Positions 8,658-17,645 of a stretch of 64,000 nucleotides of DNA are shown here, piece after piece. The translations under genes were made by a program, and so were the position numbers. The notes beneath the pieces are model-generated. The model was given only the letters and a program-made list of their open reading frames with translations, was not told the DNA's origin and searched no databases. This DNA is from CAWCGU01 sp963838095 (GTDB taxonomy: Bacteria; Actinomycetota; Thermoleophilia; Solirubrobacterales; 70-9), in assembly GCA_963838095.1 (NCBI GenBank), contig CAWIPO010000008.1:434001-498000 (forward strand), in the 5' to 3' direction. Within the stretch, counting starts at the first letter, position 1; every line of letters begins with the position of its first letter.

Positions 8658-10051
8658 ATGTCCAGCGAGTCCCTTCGAGTCCGCTTCGCCCCCTCGCCGA
8701 CCGGCGAATTGCACATCGGAGGGGCCCGGACCGCACTCTACAACTGGCTCTGCGCCCGCGGAACGAACGGGACCATGGTGCTGCGGATCGAGGACACCGA
8801 CCGCGAGCGCTCCACCCCGGAGAACGTCGAGCAGATCCTCGAGGCGCTGCGATGGCTGGAGCTGGATTGGGACGAGGGCCCCGTGAGCCAGGCGGCGCGC
8901 GCCGAGCGCCACCGCGCGCGGATCGAGGAGCTGCTCGCCGCCGGGAAGGCGTACGGCGACCCGGCGAGCAGCGAGGAGGTCCGCGCGTGGAAGCAGGCGC
9001 ACGGCAACGCCGGGTACCGCGGCGACGCCGAGCGAGAGGCGATGGCGCCGCGATCCGGCTGCGCTGGCCCGACGAGGGCGAGACCGTCGTCCACGACGTC
9101 ATCCGCGGCGAGGTCCGGTTCGAGAACCGGCTCCAGGACGACCTCGTGATCGCCCGCGGTGACGGCTCGGTCCTCTACAACTTCGCGGTCGCCGTCGACG
9201 ACGCCGAGATGGAGATCACCGATGTGGTCCGAGGCGACGACCACCTCTCGAACACGCCGAAGCAGCTTCAGGTCCTGAGCGCGCTCGGGCTTCGATCCGC
9301 CGCGCTACGCGCACCTGCCGCTGCTGCACGGCCCCGACGGGAAGAAGCTCTCCAAGCGCCACGGCGCCGCCTCCGTGCAGGAGCTTCGCGACGCCGGCTA
9401 CCTGCCCGCCGCCGTTCGCAACTACCTCGCGCTGCTGGGCTGGGGGACGACGGACGACGCCACGCTGCTCTCGACGGACGAGCTGGTGGAGCGCTTCGAG
9501 CTCGGGAAGGTGGGCCGCTCCTCGGCGGTCTTCGACGAGGCGAAGCTGCGGTGGATGAACGGTCGCTACATGCGCGAGCTCGACCCCTCCGAGTACGAGC
9601 AGCGGCTGTCGGAGTACCTGGCGGCGAACGAACCGCAGGCCCTCGCCGCGTTCACGTCGGCCGAGCCGCAGCGGCGGCGGATCGCTTCCGAGGTCGTGCA
9701 GGAGAAGGCCCAGACGATGGCCGAGGTGTGGCCGTTGGTCGGGTTCCTGTTCGGCGAGCCGGAGACGGACCCGGCCGCGTGGGAGAAGCGGATGACGGTG
9801 CAGGCGCGGCCACTGCTCGAGCGGCGCTGTCCGAGGCTGCGGGATCTCGACCGGTTCGACGTCGATTCGATCGAGACGGCGCTGCGGGGCGTGCTCGAGC
9901 GGGAGGGCGTGAAGCCGAAACAGCTCTTCCAGCCGCTGCGCGTGGCGCTCACCGGCGGCACCGTTTCACCCGGCATTTTCGAGACGCTGGCCGCGCTCGG
10001 GCGGAGCAGGCGATCGCCCGCATCGAGGCCGCGCTCGAAAAGCTTGCTTGA
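8658..10051 (+). CDS. gltX: Glutamyl-tRNA synthetase, frameshifted
   Basis: This class I synthetase charges tRNA(Glu). The HIGH-type motif lies in GELHIGGART near the N-terminus and the KMSKS-type motif in GKKLSKRHG at about 9345-9362. The anticodon-binding C-terminal half (from about 9375) is intact until the last residues. Frame changes are needed near 9034-9041, 9288-9291 and 9998-10002. The last restores the normal end EQAIARIEAALEKLA. Total length (~465 codons) matches the family, so nothing large is missing. The enzyme is essential, so the breaks are most simply sequence errors. With GatCAB encoded at 22-25 kb, a non-discriminating GltX making Glu-tRNA(Gln) is plausible. Confidence 0.9.
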
Positions 10052-10084
10052 GGGCTAAAGACCGACCCTCGACTGTGCCGATGA

Positions 10085-10122
10085 GGTTAGTGGGCCAGGC
10101 AAGGATGCCGCGAGGCCCAACC
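10085..10122 (+). other. Bulged stem-loop between gltX and HDOD gene
   Basis: GGTT-AGT-GGGCC pairs with GGCCC-AACC (nine pairs around a three-base bulge), and an inner GGC/GCC pair can also form. There is no T-run after it. It could be a gltX terminator or a leader structure for the next gene. Confidence 0.35.
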
Positions 10123-10143
10123 CTGCAGACCCGCCACGCAGGC

Positions 10144-11232
10144 ATGCCGACAGCCGCCAAGCCGAAGAAGCTCGCGCAGGAGGCCCCGCGAACCAGGCAC
10201 CCGCAGCCGGTCGTGGAAGCGGCGGCCAGCGCCTGGCGGCCGCGTTCAGGAGGTAGAGCGTTTTCCCGTTCTCGCCGAGTCACAGCGTCGCGTGGTGAAG
10301 CTGGCGGCGAACCCGAGTCCGTCCGCCGACGATCTCGTCCAGGCGGTGGAGGCGGATGCAGCGCTTGCGATCGCCGTGATGCGGGCCGCCAACAACGGCT
10401 ACGGGTCCGGGCGCGGCTCGGTCTCCGGGGTTCCGCAGGCCATCGACACGCTCACCGCGGAGGGTGTCGCGCAGGATCGTCGAGGAGCTCGACACCTACG
10501 AGCTCTTCCAGCACGGCACCAACGGCTGGCGCGGCCTTCCGGACCGCTTTCGCGCGTCACGCGATTGCCACCCGCGCCGCAGCCGAGCGAATCGGCGAGA
10601 TGGCCAGGCTTCCGGGCCAGGACGAGATCTCGGTCGCGGCGCTGCTGCACGACGTCGGCAAGCTGGTGCTGGCGCGGCTGCATGCCTCCTACGCGCAGCT
10701 CGGAACCGATGCCGCTGAGGCTCCGGAGGATCGCGTCACCGGTGAGCTTCGCGAGCTCGGGATCGACCACGCTGTGGTCGGCGGGGTGCTCGCCCGTCGC
10801 TGGGGCCTTCCGGATCGAATCGCCCACGCGATCGAGCGCCACCACGCGGTGGATGCCGACGGGATCGCCGCGGCGGTGAAGCTCGCCGACATGGTCGCCC
10901 ATCACGCCCACGGCGGCACCGTCTCGGAGGCGGGCGTCACCCAGACCGCTGAAGCGCTCGGCATCAGCGAGGCGAAGATGCAGACGCTCTTCTACGAGTA
11001 TCCGTACTCGCGCCAGTCGCGTCGTCGCACCAGCGAGCCGTGCCCGCTGTCGGGACGCGAGCTGGATGCTCTCCGCGGCCTCGCCGAAGGAAAGGTCTAC
11101 AAGGAGATCGCCGGCGAAATGTCGCTCTCGCCGAGCACGGTGCGGACCCATCTGCACAACGTCTACGGCAAGATCGGCGCCGTGGACCGGGCGCAGGCCG
11201 TGCTGATCGCCCGCGACCGCGGCTGGATCTAG
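10144..11232 (+). CDS. HDOD-domain signalling protein with LuxR-type HTH, frameshifted
   Basis: The pieces read RVVKLAANPSPSADDLVQAV and AIAVMRAANNGYGSGRGSVS (HDOD start), RRIVEELDTYELFQHG, then a long final frame with ISVAALLHDVGKLVLARL (HD motif), RWGLPDRIAHAIERHH and AVKLADMVAHHAHGG. A C-terminal LuxR/GerE DNA-binding domain follows (PLSGRELDALRGLAEG, SPSTVRTHLHNVYGKIGA). Joining them needs frame changes near 10247, 10465-10480 and 10530-10540. HDOD proteins sense unknown signals, and the fused HTH suggests direct transcription control. ATG 10144 is a tentative start. The stop is 10 bases from that of the convergent response regulator. Confidence 0.7.
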   Translation: MPTAAKPKKLAQEAPRTRHPQPVVEAAASAWRPRSGGRAFSRSRRVTASRGEAGGEPESVRRRSRPGGGGGCSACDRRDAGRQQRLRVRARLGLRGSAGHRHAHRGGCRAGSSRSSTPTSSSSTAPTAGAAFRTAFARHAIATRAAAERIGEMARLPGQDEISVAALLHDVGKLVLARLHASYAQLGTDAAEAPEDRVTGELRELGIDHAVVGGVLARRWGLPDRIAHAIERHHAVDADGIAAAVKLADMVAHHAHGGTVSEAGVTQTAEALGISEAKMQTLFYEYPYSRQSRRRTSEPCPLSGRELDALRGLAEGKVYKEIAGEMSLSPSTVRTHLHNVYGKIGAVDRAQAVLIARDRGWI

Positions 11233-11242
11233 CCGGCCGTTA

Positions 11243-11870
11243 CTACTCGATCACGCCCGCGCGCAGGGCGATCGCGACGGCGTGGGCGCGGTCGCGAGCG
11301 TCGAGGCGGGCGAGGATCGCCTTGGCGTGGGTGCGAACGGTCTCCTCGCTGAGCCCGAGAGCGTGCGCGACCTGGGCCGTCGAGTGACCGTCTGCGACGA
11401 GCTGGAGGATCTGGCGCTGGCGCCTAGTCAGGCCGCGGCCGGCGCCCGAGCGCTGCTGCGGGCCGGCGGCGGGATCGATGAACGTGTCCGAGTCGGCGGC
11501 GGCCTCGACGGCGCGGCTCAGCTCCTGCGCCGGGGAGCTCTTGGCTACGAAAGCGCGCGCTCCGGCGCGCATCGCCTCGGTTGCGATGTGGCGCTCCGGC
11601 CGCTCGCAGTGCGCGACGATGCCGAGCCCGGGCTGGGCCTTAAGCAGCGCGCGGATGACCGCGGTCCCGGCCTGCTTTCCGTCGGCGCCCGACATCCGGC
11701 CGGTGTCGACGATGACGACGTCGAAGTCGCCGACGTCGCGTCAGGAGCTGAAGCGCGCCCTCACCATCCGCGGCCTCGTCGACCTCGTAGCGGTCCTCCA
11801 GCAGCTCGCGCACCCCGAGTCGGACCACAGGGTGGTCGTCCACAACCAGGCAACGTCGTGCATCACTCAC
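11243..11870 (-). CDS. LuxR-family two-component response regulator, frameshifted
   Basis: The receiver domain begins CLVVDDHPVVRLGVRELLED with the paired acidic residues, continues in another frame through VVIVDTGRMSG (phospho-acceptor Asp) and ARAFVAKSS (conserved Lys), and is followed by a LuxR HTH (LTRRQRQILQLVADGHSTAQ, EETVRTHAKAILARL). One frame change near 11740 is required. GTG 11870 overlaps the VanZ stop (GTGA) and sits just after a GGGGAG site in the VanZ tail, so the two are co-translated. No histidine kinase is adjacent, so the signal is unknown. Confidence 0.8.
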
Positions 11871-12265
11871 TCCCCGCGGACCTCTCCGACGACGACCGAA
11901 CGGACTCGCCGATGGTATCGGAGCAGCGCCAATGCCATCGCCACCCCGATCGCGTCGATGAGGATGTCGCGCGGCGTCCCGGTCCTGCCGGAGACGAAGG
12001 TCTGGTGCAGCTCGTCGCTGGCGGCATAGAGAAGTGCGATCGCCGCCGCGATCAGCGGCGCTCGATCGCTGAGCGGTCGCAGCGCCCACGCCCACAGCAG
12101 CGTCAGCAGCAGGTACTCGCTGAAGTGCGCGAGCTTTCGCGCCACGATTTCCCAGGTCTCCCGATCGCCCCCGGCATCGGAGAGCGAGGAGAGAAAGAAG
12201 ATCAGCGCCATCAGCGCCAGCGGCGCCAGAGCGCGGGTGAAGGTGGTGCGAGCGGGAAGAGTCAA
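11867..12265 (-). CDS. VanZ-like membrane protein
   Basis: This 132-residue protein has about four membrane segments and the VanZ signature: RKLAHFSEYLLLTLLWAW, then YAASDELHQTFVSGRTGTPR, then DILIDAIG. VanZ proteins are linked to teicoplanin resistance in some gene clusters, but the broad family has no settled biochemical role. The start is TTG 12265. It is the only unbroken gene between the MerR-GAF gene and cysE. The response regulator starts inside its stop codon. It diverges from the Rrf2 gene with about 26 bases between starts. Confidence 0.8.
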   Translation of the reverse strand: MTLPARTTFTRALAPLALMALIFFLSSLSDAGGDRETWEIVARKLAHFSEYLLLTLLWAWALRPLSDRAPLIAAAIALLYAASDELHQTFVSGRTGTPRDILIDAIGVAMALALLRYHRRVRSVVVGEVRGE

Positions 12266-12291
12266 GCCGGTGATTGTGAAACATTGACGCC

Positions 12292-12691
12292 GTGATCTCG
12301 GTCACCTCCAAGTCCCGCTACGCCGTCGTCGCGATGGCCGAGCTCGCCCGCTCCGGCCCCGACCCGGTCCCGATCGGCGCGATCGCCGAGCGCCGCGCGA
12401 TGCCCGTCCAGTTCCTCGAGCAGCTCTTCTCGACCCTGCGCCGCTCCGGCCTGCTCGAGCAGCCACCGCGGCGTCAAGGGCGGCTACACGCTCGCCCGCC
12501 CCGCCGAGGAGATCACCGTGCTCGAGGTCGTCCAGGCGCTCGACGGCAGGGTGGGGGAGGAGGGCAAGGAGGCCGGCGGCATCTGGGAGGAGGGCGTCGA
12601 GGCCCTGCGCGCCGTCTTCTCGGCAACCACGATCGCCGACATCGCCGCCCGCGAGGCCGAGGGCTCCGGTGCGTCGATGTACCACATCTGA
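12292..12691 (+). CDS. Rrf2-family transcriptional regulator, frameshifted
   Basis: The winged-helix start is typical (MISVTSKSRYAVVAMAELAR, then IAERRAMPVQFLEQLFSTL). After a frame change near 12461-12466 the sequence continues SHRGVKGGYTLARPAEEITV and LEVVQALDGRVGEE to the stop at 12689. No cysteine occurs anywhere in the reconstructed protein, so it lacks the three Cys ligands of the Fe-S regulators IscR and NsrR. Sitting directly ahead of cysK and cysE, it resembles the cluster-free cysteine regulator CymR, which is inference from context. GTG 12292 is the start. The break is probably a sequence error. Confidence 0.8.
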
Positions 12692-12709
12692 TCGCGTCAG
12701 GTTTCTCTC

Positions 12710-13655
12710 GTGAGTGAGGGGTTGGTCAAGTCCGCGTCGCAGGGGAGGCGTCGGCCGTAATCGGCAACACGCCGCTCGTCGCCCTCCGCCGGCTCGGCGA
12801 CGGGCTCGACGCAGAGGTCGTGGCGAAGCTCGAGTCGATGAACCCGGGCGGTTCGGTCAAGGACCGGATCGGGGTGGCAATGATCGATGCGGCCGAGGCG
12901 GAGGGCAAGATCGAGCGCGGGCGGTCGGTGATCGTCGAGCCGACCTCGGGGAATACCGGGATCGCGCTGGCGATGGTGTGTGCCGCGCGCGGCTACCACC
13001 TCGTGCTGACGCTGCCGGAGGGGATGTCGAAGGAGCGCTCGGCGCTGCTTCGCTGCTACGGAGCAGTGGTGCGCGAGACGCCCTCGCTGGGCGGCATGAA
13101 CGAGGCGGTCGACCTGGCACGGGAGATCGCCTCCGATCGCGACGCCTTCATGCCGCAGCAGTTCAACAACCCCGCCAACCCCGAGATCCACCGCCGCACG
13201 ACCGCCGAGGAGATCTGGCGCGACCTCGACGGCGAGGTGGACGCGCTCGTCTGCGGGGTCGGGACGGGGGGGACGATCACCGGCGTCGGCCAGGTGCTGA
13301 AGGAGCGGCGGCCGTCGGTGAAGGTGGTGGGCGTCGAGCCGGCCCGCTCGCCGGTGCTTTCGGGAGGCGACCCCGGGCCGCACAACCTGCAGGGGATCGG
13401 CGCCGGCTTCGTGCCCGGAGGTGCTCGACCGCTCAGTGATGGACGAGATCGTCACCGTCGAGGACGAGACGGCGGTCGAGACGCGCGCGGCTCGCCGCCA
13501 CGCGCGAGGGGCTTCTGGTCGGGATCTCCGCCGGGGCGGCGATCCACGCCGCGCTCGAGCTCGCCTCGCACCGCGAGATGGCCGGCAAGAGAATCGTCGT
13601 CATCGTCCCCGACGGCGGCGAGCGCTACATCTCCCTGCCATTCTTTGCACCCTGA
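12710..13655 (+). CDS. cysK: Cysteine synthase (O-acetylserine sulfhydrylase), frameshifted
   Basis: This PLP enzyme makes cysteine from O-acetylserine and sulfide. The PLP Lys lies in MNPGGSVKDRIG, the substrate loop in PTSGNTGIALA, and the phosphate-binding glycine loop in GVGTGGTITGVGQVLK. Frame changes are needed near 13419-13422 (after GIGAGFVP) and 13485-13492 (before LAATREGLLVGISAGAAIHA). The end reads KRIVVIVPDGGERYIS then LPFFAP. The start is unclear: no ATG, GTG or TTG precedes VIGNTPLVALRRL in its own frame, so GTG 12710 is assumed with another frame change. cysE follows after 10 bases, and the pair form an operon. Confidence 0.88.
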
Positions 13656-13665
13656 GCTGGCCCTC

Positions 13666-14403
13666 ATGTTCGGGCTAGGCACCCTGCGCCGCGTCGTCGG
13701 CGAGGTCACCTGCGACGTCACGACCGCGCGCGATCGCGACCCGGCCGCGCGCGGCGTCGGCACGGTCGAGATCCTCGCCACGTGGCCGGGAGTGCAGGCG
13801 CTGCTCGCCCACCGGGTCGCCCACGCCATCCACGAGACCGGCGTCCCGGTGGTGCCGCTTGCGCTCTCCTATACGAGCCGCGCGGTGACCGGGATCGAGA
13901 TCCACCCCGCGGCAGAGATCGGGAACGAGTTCTTCATCGACCACGGCTCGGGGGTCGTGATCGGAGAGACGGCGGAGATCGGCGACCGCGTCACCCTCTA
14001 TCAGGGCGTGACCCTGGGAGGCACCGGCTTCGCCCGCGGCAAGCGCCACCCGACGCTCGAGGATGACGTCACCGTCGGGTCGGGGGCGAAGCTGCTCGGG
14101 CCGGTCACCGTTGGCCACGGGGCCAAGGTCGGCGCCAATACCGTAGTGATCGCCGACGTTCCGCCGGGCTCCACCGTGGTCGGCAATCCCGGCCACACCG
14201 TCAAGGTCGAGGGCCGCAAGGTCGAGGGCCCCGACACCGACTGGATCCACCTCCCCGACCCGATCGCCGACGCGATCAAGGGGCTGTCGGAGCGGATCGG
14301 CGACCTGGAGAAGCAGGTCGCGAAGCTCGCCGGCGAAACGCCTCCAGAGGAACGCGTGCAGGAATTGCGGCCGAAGCGCGGTCCGACTTCCGCCGGCGGC
14401 TGA
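13666..14403 (+). CDS. cysE: Serine O-acetyltransferase
   Basis: This enzyme makes O-acetylserine from serine and acetyl-CoA, the substrate for the upstream CysK. The 245-residue protein has a left-handed beta-helix of hexapeptide repeats: GIEIHPAAEIGNEFFIDHG, GVVIGETAEIGDRVTLYQGV, LGGTGFARGKRHPTLED. These carry the catalytic His/Asp region and the acetyl-CoA-binding glycines. The N-terminal helical part found in longer enzymes is short here. The C-terminus adds a ~60-residue tail with a coiled segment (AIKGLSERIGDLEKQVAKLA), which could mediate assembly or replace the usual CysK-binding tail. ATG 13666 lies 10 bases after cysK. The gene is intact, unlike its neighbours to the left. Confidence 0.92.
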   Translation: MFGLGTLRRVVGEVTCDVTTARDRDPAARGVGTVEILATWPGVQALLAHRVAHAIHETGVPVVPLALSYTSRAVTGIEIHPAAEIGNEFFIDHGSGVVIGETAEIGDRVTLYQGVTLGGTGFARGKRHPTLEDDVTVGSGAKLLGPVTVGHGAKVGANTVVIADVPPGSTVVGNPGHTVKVEGRKVEGPDTDWIHLPDPIADAIKGLSERIGDLEKQVAKLAGETPPEERVQELRPKRGPTSAGG

Positions 14404-14464
14404 GCTTCTCCCTCGGTGCTGCCGTTCGGGTTTCGGAGGCGCCCGGCTCCGCCACGCCCCGCTC

Positions 14465-14470
14465 TATGCT
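14465..14470 (+). promoter_or_regulatory. -10 box (TATGCT) for the helicase gene
   Basis: TANNNT hexamer seven bases before ATG 14478. This placement predicts a leaderless transcript and favours 14478 over the in-frame ATG 14466, which lies inside the box. Confidence 0.55.
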
Positions 14471-14477
14471 CGGCTGG

Positions 14478-16721
14478 ATGCCACCGGCGACCGACGACGC
14501 CACTCTCGGTGCCCCTGTAGCCCCGGGCGCGGACCCCATCGAGCGCCTGCTCGCCGACCTCAACCCTCCCCAGCGCCAGGCAGTCGAGCACGGGGAGGGG
14601 CCGCTGCTGGTGCTCGCCGGCGCCGGCTCGGGCAAGACGCGCGTGCTCACGCACCGGATCGCCTATCTGGTCGCGACAGGGCTGGCGAAGCCGAGCGAGA
14701 TCCTCGCGATCACGTTCACGAACAAGGCCGCGAACGAGATGCGCGAACGGGTCCAGGCGCTGGTCGGCGGCGTCTCGCGGCTGATGTGGGTGATGACCTT
14801 TCACTCCGCATGCGCGCGGATCCTGCGCGCCGAGGCCGAGCGGCTCGGCTACAAGCGCAGCTTCACGATCTACGACGAGGCCGACTCGCTGCGGATGGTG
14901 AAGCGCTGCATGGAGGAGCTGGAGGTGGACCCGAAGCGCTTCCCGCCGCGCGCCGTGCGAGCGCAGATCTCCGGCGCCAAGAACCGCCTGCTCGACGCCG
15001 AGGACTACGCCGAGGAGCAGGGCTCCTTCTTCGAGCAGACCGTCGCCGACGTCTACCGCATCTACGAGAAGCGCATGCACGCCGCCAACGCGATGGACTT
15101 CGACGACCTCCTGGTCCGCGCCGTCAACCTCTTCGAGCTGTTCGCCGACGTCCGCGAGCGCTACCAGCGCTCGTTCCGCTGGGTGCTCGTCGACGAGTAC
15201 CAGGACACGAACCGCGCCCAGTACCGGCTGCTGCAGCTCCTGACCGAGGAGCACGGGAACCTGACCGTCGTCGGCGACGACGCCCAGTCGATCTACGGCT
15301 TCCGCCACGCCGAGGTCCGCAACATCCTCGAGTTCGAGCGGGATTTCCCGGACACGACCGTGATCAAGCTGGAGCAGAACTACCGCTCCACCGGGACGAT
15401 CCTCGACGCTGCCAACGCGGTGATCACCAATAACCGCGATCAGAAGCCGAAGAAGCTGTGGACCGAGGCGGGGAGGGGAGAGCCGGTGACGATCGCCGAG
15501 CTCGGCGACGAGCACGAGGAGGCGCGCTACGTCGCCGGCGAGATCGACCGCCTGACCACCGAGGAGGACTTCAACCGCTCCGCGGTCGCGGTCTTCTACC
15601 GCACGAACGCCCAGAGCCGGGTACTGGAGGACATCCTCGTCCGCTTCGAGGTCCCCTACCAGGTGATCGGCGGGACGAAGTTCTACGAGCGGGCCGAGAT
15701 CAAGGACGCGATCGCTTACCTGACGCTGCTCCAGAACCCGGCCGACGCGGTCGCCTTCGCCCGGATCGTCAACGCCCCGCGGCGCGGGATCGGCCAGCGC
15801 ACGCAGCAGCGCCTGCTCTCGCACGCCAACACCACTGGCGCCACCGCCTGGGAGACGGCAGAGCGAGCGCATGCCGTCCCCGGGCTCGCCGCCGCAGCCG
15901 TGAAGGCCGTCGATCGTTTCGCGGAGCTGATGGCATCGCTGCGGCAGCGAGCCGGCGGCGATTCGGTCGGCGATCTGGTGGAAGCCGTGCTGTCGGAATC
16001 CGGATACATCGAGGCGCTCGAGGCGGAGCGCACGATCGAGGCCGAGGGCAGGGTGGAGAACCTCCAGGAGCTGGTCGGGGTGGCGCGCGAGTTCGACGCC
16101 AACCGGGAGCTCGAAGGCGACTCCGAGGTGACTCCCCTTGAAGAGTTCCTGCAGCAGATCTCGCTGATCAGCGACCAGGACAGCCTCCGCGAGGACACCG
16201 AGATGGTGACGCTGATGACGCTCCACAACGCCAAGGGGCTGGAGTTCGACGTCGTCTTCATGATCGGCTGCGAGGAGGGCGTCTTCCCGCACTCGCGCTC
16301 GGTCGAGGAGGGCAACCTCGAGGAGGAGCGCCGCCTCTGCTACGTCGGCGTCACCCGCGCCCGCAAGCGCCTGTACGTCGCCAGCGCCCGCCACCGGCGG
16401 ATCTTCGGCGTCGGCGGGATGGCACTGCCGTCGCGCTTCGTCGGCGAGATTCCCGACGAACTGACCGAGCGCTACTCCTCCCAGGAGCAGTTCACGGGCT
16501 GGGGGCTCGGCTCGGGGCAGGCCGCGAGCCTCACCCGCCCGCAGCCGCGCCAGCCGGCGGTCGAGTTCCTGACCGGCGACGACATCGTCCACGCGAGCTT
16601 TGGGGAGGGCGTCGTCACGGCCGTCGAGCCGGGACAGGTGATCGTCGTCCGCTTCGCCTCCGACGGCACAGAGCGCAAGCTGATGGCCGAGTACGCGCCG
16701 GTGCGCAAGGTCGCGCGTTGA
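14478..16721 (+). CDS. pcrA: UvrD/PcrA-type ATP-dependent DNA helicase
   Basis: This superfamily 1A 3'-5' helicase acts in repair and replication restart. The ~747 residues show Q motif (LNPPQRQAV), Walker A (AGAGSGKT, Lys at about 53), motif Ia (ITFTNKAANEMRERV), Walker B (WVLVDEYQDTNRAQY), motif III (VVGDDAQSIYGFRHA), motif IV (LEQNYRST), motif V (LMTLHNAKGLEFDVVFMIGC) and motif VI (YVGVTRARKRLYV). The C-terminal ~45 residues form a small Tudor-like fold (IVHASFGEGVVTAVEPGQVI) as in PcrA. The longer frame begins at ATG 14466, but a -10 box at 14465-14470 favours 14478. The stop overlaps the folD start (TTGA). Confidence 0.93.
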   Translation: MPPATDDATLGAPVAPGADPIERLLADLNPPQRQAVEHGEGPLLVLAGAGSGKTRVLTHRIAYLVATGLAKPSEILAITFTNKAANEMRERVQALVGGVSRLMWVMTFHSACARILRAEAERLGYKRSFTIYDEADSLRMVKRCMEELEVDPKRFPPRAVRAQISGAKNRLLDAEDYAEEQGSFFEQTVADVYRIYEKRMHAANAMDFDDLLVRAVNLFELFADVRERYQRSFRWVLVDEYQDTNRAQYRLLQLLTEEHGNLTVVGDDAQSIYGFRHAEVRNILEFERDFPDTTVIKLEQNYRSTGTILDAANAVITNNRDQKPKKLWTEAGRGEPVTIAELGDEHEEARYVAGEIDRLTTEEDFNRSAVAVFYRTNAQSRVLEDILVRFEVPYQVIGGTKFYERAEIKDAIAYLTLLQNPADAVAFARIVNAPRRGIGQRTQQRLLSHANTTGATAWETAERAHAVPGLAAAAVKAVDRFAELMASLRQRAGGDSVGDLVEAVLSESGYIEALEAERTIEAEGRVENLQELVGVAREFDANRELEGDSEVTPLEEFLQQISLISDQDSLREDTEMVTLMTLHNAKGLEFDVVFMIGCEEGVFPHSRSVEEGNLEEERRLCYVGVTRARKRLYVASARHRRIFGVGGMALPSRFVGEIPDELTERYSSQEQFTGWGLGSGQAASLTRPQPRQPAVEFLTGDDIVHASFGEGVVTAVEPGQVIVVRFASDGTERKLMAEYAPVRKVAR

Positions 16722-17575
16722 GTCCCGCTCGCGTGATCGACGGCAAGGCCGTCGCCGCGCGGGTGCGGGAGCAGGTGGCTGCCGAGGCGGCGAAGCTCGC
16801 CTCCCAGCTCGGCCGCCCGCCGGGCCTCGCGACCGTGCTGGTCGGCTCGGACCCCGCTTCCGAGGTGTACGTACGCAACAAGCACAAGGCGAGCGCGGAA
16901 GCCGGGATCCGCTCGATCCACCACGAACCGGATGCCGACATCACCCAGGATCAATTGCTGGCGCTTGTCGACGACTTGAACCGCGACGACGCAGTCGACG
17001 GGATCCTGGTGCAACTGCCCCTCCCGGACGGGCTCGACCAGGAAGCGGTCGTCGCCGCGATCGATCCCGGAAAGGACGTCGACGGGCTCACCCCAGCCAG
17101 CGCCGGCCTGCTCGCCCAGGGAAACCCCCTTCTGACCCCCTGCACTCCCGCCGGGGTGATGGAGCTGCTCGCCGAGGCGGGAGCACGCGTGGAAGGAGCG
17201 GAGGCGGTGATCGTCGGGCGCTCGATCCTTGTAGGCCGCCCGCTGGCCGGGCTGCTGCTGAACGCGCACGCCACCGTGACCGTTTGCCATTCCCGCACGA
17301 GTGACCTGGCGGAGGTCTGCCGCAGGGCGGACATCCTGGTCGCCGCTGTCGGCGTTCCACGCCTGGTCGGCGCCGACTGGGTGAAACCCGGCGCCACGGT
17401 CATCGACGTCGGCGTCAATCGCACCGACGAGGGGCTGGTCGGCGACGTGGATTTCGACGCCGCGAGCGAGGTCGCAGGCGCCATCACGCCCGTCCCGGGC
17501 GGCGTCGGTCCGATGACGATCGCGATGCTGCTGCGAAATACGGTTCGTGCGGCCACGATCCGCGCATCAGGGTGA
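16718..17575 (+). CDS. folD: Bifunctional methylenetetrahydrofolate dehydrogenase/cyclohydrolase
   Basis: FolD interconverts 5,10-methylene- and 10-formyl-tetrahydrofolate, feeding purine and formyl-Met synthesis. The 285-residue protein has the catalytic Lys in YVRNKHKASAEAGI, the folate-binding QLPLPDGLDQ segment, and an NADP-binding Rossmann part (VIVGRSILVGRPLAGLLLN). The ending PVPGGVGPMTIAMLLRNTVR is a family signature. TTG 16718 overlaps the helicase stop by four bases; GTG 16733 is an alternative start (MIDGKAVAARV). Membership in a helicase operon is presumably only a matter of compactness. Confidence 0.93.
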   Translation: MSPARVIDGKAVAARVREQVAAEAAKLASQLGRPPGLATVLVGSDPASEVYVRNKHKASAEAGIRSIHHEPDADITQDQLLALVDDLNRDDAVDGILVQLPLPDGLDQEAVVAAIDPGKDVDGLTPASAGLLAQGNPLLTPCTPAGVMELLAEAGARVEGAEAVIVGRSILVGRPLAGLLLNAHATVTVCHSRTSDLAEVCRRADILVAAVGVPRLVGADWVKPGATVIDVGVNRTDEGLVGDVDFDAASEVAGAITPVPGGVGPMTIAMLLRNTVRAATIRASG

Positions 17576-17645
17576 GATAGGTCACCACCCGTATCCGGCG
17601 CGAGCGTTAGGCTGCCCCGCGCAAAGGCTTACGAGAGGAGAATTG

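Noticed and set aside
14411..14426. 15-base word CTCGGTGCTGCCGTT also found near 25295
   Set aside because: One shared 15-mer in 64 kb of GC-rich DNA is about what chance allows, and the flanks do not match.
14001..16592. 863-residue open frame on the minus strand through the helicase gene
   Set aside because: It is the antisense of pcrA; GC-rich codon bias leaves long open mirror frames. The translation is His/Arg/Leu-rich with no family features, and the plus-strand helicase motifs are complete.
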